NCBI GenBank assembly: GCA_947175585.1
Contig: CAMWNL010000029.1
Span: 1 to 9,652, forward strand
From: an uncultured Bacteroidales bacterium
Lineage (GTDB): Bacteria; Bacteroidota; Bacteroidia; Bacteroidales; Muribaculaceae
Reading direction: 5' to 3'
Length of the DNA stretch: 9,652 nt
Shown here: positions 7,456 to 9,652 of the stretch, piece after piece
How the letters are laid out: each line of letters begins with the position of its first letter
Numbering within the stretch: the first letter of the stretch is position 1
Made by a program: the position numbers and the translations under genes
The notes under the pieces: generated by a model
Database searches by the model: none
Told to the model about the DNA's origin: nothing
What the model saw: only the letters and a program-made list of their open reading frames with translations

Positions 7456-8985
7456 TTATTCGTTGATGCTTTTGTTTTTGCAGGTCTTCTTATACTCGGG
7501 ATAAGATTTAGCAACGAGTTTCTGAGCTAATTCGGGTGTATCGGTTGTCATGAAATCAACTCCGTCGTTGATTGACTCGATGATGCCGCGCTCTGTGCCG
7601 AGTGTCCAGATATTGATATCAAGGCCGAGTTTGCGGCAGCGGTCCATATAAGTGGGGTTCTCCTGCCATACATTATAAGCATAGTCGCAACCGGTGCATC
7701 CATTTTCCTTGGCTTCTTCAGGTGTCCATCTCTGACCCCATAGGAATTGGATTGGGCGATCGGTTTTCTTTGCGAGTTCCTGGCAAACATACTCAGAGAA
7801 TGAAATGAAGTAAGTTTTATCTAGAAGTTTATACTTCTTGAGCAGCTTCAGACACTTGTCGATACAAGCAGCGTTTTGCTCGGGAGTGCTGTGTACCTTA
7901 ATTTCGAGTACGAGATCAATATCGAGCTTCTTTGCTTGTTTGAGAAATTCTTCGAGCGTCGGCACGTTTTCGCCGTTTTCGAGTTTCTGTTTGCGGATAA
8001 TTTTTGATGGAGTTTCCTGCACGGAAAGACCGTTGATCACGCCGTCGTGGTTAAGGACAACAACTCCGTCGGGACACATCCACACATCAAATTCAGTGGC
8101 GTCAGCGCCGATTGAGTCAGCTTTGACGAGCGAGCGGATTGAGTTTTGAGCTGAACCGGGAGCATTCCAGTAACCGCGATGAGCTACGATTTTAGGGCGT
8201 TTGGCATCAGTAGGAGGATTGAGCAGTGTCTGCTTGCGCAGTTTCATTGCCATCTCGGGATAGTTGGTGGTGAGGTAATCGAAGCCCTGGTTGAAAGCTT
8301 TTATCATGTGGGACTCGTCGTCGACGGTCCAGATGTTGGTGAGCAGACCGAGTTTCTTACTTCTGTCGATTACGTCGGGGTTTGCATCCAGATAGTCCCA
8401 GGCGTAGTCGATGCCGTCGGCGCCGATTTCAACCATCTGTTCGGGTGTGCTGCGCTGACCCCAGAGATGAGACACCGGACGGTCAGTGTGTTTGGGAAGT
8501 TCCTCACAAACAACAGTTGAAAAAGAGATGTATTGTGTGCGGTCAGCGAGACCATACTCGTTGATCATGTCGACACAGGCTTTAGCTACCTGGCGTTCGC
8601 GTTCGGGGGTGCTGTGGCCTTTTATTTCTAATACGAGGTCGATTTTCAGATTTTTTGCCACGTCAAGAAATTGACGGAGGGTAGGCAGGTTTTCGCCGTT
8701 CTCAAGTTTCTGAGCGCAGATTGTATCAGATGAAGTGCTTGTCACCCAGTGGCCGTTGATGAGTCCGTCGTGGTTAAGCACAAGCACATCGTCAGAGGTC
8801 ATGTAGACATCAAACTCGGTAGCGTCAGCGCCGATAGAGTCGGCCTTGACCAAAGAGCGGATCGAGTTTTGCGCCGAGCCGGGTGCGGTCCAGTAGCCAC
8901 GGTGCGCAACGATTTTAGTCGGAGCTGCGCTTAGTGACATAAAGCCCACAGCGACAGCAGCCACGCAAAGTAAATGCTTTTTCAT
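7456..8985 (-). CDS. Secreted tandem-domain glycerophosphodiester phosphodiesterase
   Basis: A 509-residue protein with a signal peptide (MKKHLLCVAAVAVGFMSLSA, cleavage near residue 20-21) and two complete GDPD TIM-barrel domains in tandem, offset by 241 residues. The family hydrolyses glycerophosphodiesters, such as deacylated phospholipid headgroups, to glycerol 3-phosphate and an alcohol. Domain 1 has H28 (HRG), E57 and D59 (TEFD), H72 (NHD) and E120 (LEIK). Domain 2 has the equivalents H269, E298, D300, H313 and E361. Both catalytic histidines and all three metal-ligand acids are thus present in each copy, so both may be active. The usual P-E-N-T after HRG is replaced by A-Q-N-S in both domains, which I recall in other Bacteroidetes members. 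Typical relatives have one domain and about 280-300 residues, so this looks like an in-frame duplication. No lipobox is seen; a periplasmic or secreted location is likely. The terminator lies just downstream and a -7 box about 52 bases upstream. Confidence 0.92.
   Translation of the reverse strand: MKKHLLCVAAVAVGFMSLSAAPTKIVAHRGYWTAPGSAQNSIRSLVKADSIGADATEFDVYMTSDDVLVLNHDGLINGHWVTSTSSDTICAQKLENGENLPTLRQFLDVAKNLKIDLVLEIKGHSTPERERQVAKACVDMINEYGLADRTQYISFSTVVCEELPKHTDRPVSHLWGQRSTPEQMVEIGADGIDYAWDYLDANPDVIDRSKKLGLLTNIWTVDDESHMIKAFNQGFDYLTTNYPEMAMKLRKQTLLNPPTDAKRPKIVAHRGYWNAPGSAQNSIRSLVKADSIGADATEFDVWMCPDGVVVLNHDGVINGLSVQETPSKIIRKQKLENGENVPTLEEFLKQAKKLDIDLVLEIKVHSTPEQNAACIDKCLKLLKKYKLLDKTYFISFSEYVCQELAKKTDRPIQFLWGQRWTPEEAKENGCTGCDYAYNVWQENPTYMDRCRKLGLDINIWTLGTERGIIESINDGVDFMTTDTPELAQKLVAKSYPEYKKTCKNKSINE
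8083..8913 (-). repeat. Internal duplication: best-conserved blocks of the two GDPD domains
   Basis: Residues 25-60 (8806-8913) and 266-301 (8083-8190) differ at one amino acid (T33 against N274). By hand alignment the 108-base blocks differ at about 22 positions, nearly all silent. The rest of the domains align with the same 241-residue offset but lower identity. The pattern points to an old duplication held by purifying selection. Confidence 0.8.
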
Positions 8986-9016
8986 TGCAATGTTGTTATT
9001 GGTTTGATACTAAGAA

Positions 9017-9039
9017 TTGTTGATTTAACTTTTCAACAA
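9017..9039. repeat. Short inverted repeat in the phosphodiesterase leader
   Basis: TTGTTGA (9017-9023) and TCAACAA (9033-9039) are perfect 7-base inverted repeats with a nine-base spacer. The right arm runs into the -7 box at 9037-9044. It could be an operator or a leader hairpin, or chance in AT-rich DNA. Confidence 0.3.
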
Positions 9040-9044
9040 AGTTA
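9037..9044 (-). promoter_or_regulatory. Putative -7 box (TAACTTTG) for the phosphodiesterase gene
   Basis: On the minus strand this reads TAACTTTG, 52 bases upstream of the start at 8985 and within the 146-base gap after the acyl-CoA synthetase gene. The -33 region has GCAA rather than TTTG. The box suggests that the phosphodiesterase can be transcribed independently of its upstream neighbour. Confidence 0.55.
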
Positions 9045-9131
9045 GCTAAAATATATAAGATATTGCGTTTTTAAACCAAAAACTTTCGCAACGAAACTAA
9101 AATGTATTACGTTTGCTTTGCTTTATGGATA

Positions 9132-9652
9132 TTACTTATAGAGGAAGCGTTTGATTGACTGTTTTGGAGTCTTTTCGAAAGGTTGTCCGACGATTTCAAC
9201 ACTGCCGATCTTTTCATAAGGAGCGACGAGAGAGTTGAGGTCATTGCGGTTCTCCTCCATGATTTCAGCAAGGCGCTCACGTGTTATACCATCCGCCTCG
9301 GCTCCTTCGAAGTCGGGATAAATCAGTCCGGTCAATCCACTGCCGCGCTCCACGATGATACTTTCGTTGACGTATGGCATATTGTTGAGCTTGGCCTCAA
9401 TTTCTTCAGGATAGATATTCTGACCGGTAGCACTTAATATCATTGTTTTATAGCGTCCGCGTATAAATATGGTACGGTCATCCGGTTCGCCGAGGGTGCC
9501 CATATCGCCGGTGTGTAGCCAGCCATCTTCTTCAAGCACGGCTTCAGTGGCGTCAGGATTCTTATAGTAGCCCTTCATCACATTAACACCCTTGACCATT
9601 ATCTCGCCGAGTTGTGCGCCCTCCTCTTTAAGGATTCTGGCCTGCATGAGGC
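9132..9652 (-). CDS. AMP-forming long-chain acyl-CoA synthetase, C-terminal part (5' end beyond right edge)
   Basis: The minus-strand frame is open from the right edge to a TAA at 9132-9134, giving about 173 residues of the C-terminal end. The methionine at 9647 is internal, not the start. Adenylate-forming enzyme motifs are clear: GEIMVKGVNVMKGYYKNP; GWLHTGDMG (9498-9524), whose aspartate binds the AMP ribose; the hinge motif RGRYKTM (9441-9461), followed by GQNIYPEEIE; and a C-terminal KTPKQSIKRFLYK. Such enzymes activate a carboxylic acid, usually a fatty acid, to acyl-AMP and then to acyl-CoA; full length is typically 550-600 residues. In the C-terminal motif the position of the usual catalytic lysine just before I-K-R is a serine, with a lysine three residues before the isoleucine instead; I recall similar ends in Bacteroidetes homologues. 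The chain-length preference cannot be seen. The phosphodiesterase gene follows on the same strand after 146 bases. Confidence 0.88.
   Translation of the reverse strand, partial: LMQARILKEEGAQLGEIMVKGVNVMKGYYKNPDATEAVLEEDGWLHTGDMGTLGEPDDRTIFIRGRYKTMILSATGQNIYPEEIEAKLNNMPYVNESIIVERGSGLTGLIYPDFEGAEADGITRERLAEIMEENRNDLNSLVAPYEKIGSVEIVGQPFEKTPKQSIKRFLYK

Overview
This 9.65 kb window looks like chromosomal DNA of a gut-type Bacteroidales bacterium, possibly Muribaculaceae. The signs are a DUF5686 outer-membrane protein, the promoter style (-7 box TAnnTTTG, with TAACTTTG seen four times), the near absence of Shine-Dalgarno sequences, and the families present. The family-level placement is inferred from overall flavour. 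There are no rRNA or tRNA genes, no CRISPR array, no insertion sequence and no phage gene. No gap without a gene exceeds about 155 bases.

Layout, left to right. (1) The 5' part of an FAD/NAD(P)-binding reductase subunit (sulfide dehydrogenase / NfnA-like) runs leftward off the window from 512. It shares a compact divergent promoter region with (2) rlmD (579-2018), an iron-sulfur 23S rRNA uracil-5 methyltransferase. (3) A CYTH-fold triphosphatase gene (2000-2443, minus) converges on rlmD and overlaps its 3' end by 19 bp. (4) A DUF5686 outer-membrane barrel protein (2526-5070, plus) reads in one frame to about 3845 and in another from about 3847, so it carries a single-base frameshift. (5) A SulP anion transporter with a C-terminal STAS domain follows (5196-6908). 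(6) A tiny, very acidic, cysteine-rich lipoprotein (7063-7302) has its own promoter and a strong terminator. (7) A secreted protein with two tandem glycerophosphodiester phosphodiesterase domains (7456-8985, minus) has its own terminator facing the lipoprotein's. (8) The C-terminal part of an AMP-forming acyl-CoA synthetase enters from the right edge (9132 to the end, minus).

Most genes look like separate transcription units rather than one pathway. The two minus-strand genes on the right both touch lipid metabolism (headgroup diester hydrolysis and fatty-acyl activation), but a promoter-like box lies between them, so co-operation is only a suggestion.

I found no convincing new multi-gene system. 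The points most worth a second look are the frameshift in the DUF5686 gene, the double-domain phosphodiesterase, and the small Cys-rich lipoprotein with an inverted repeat over its promoter.
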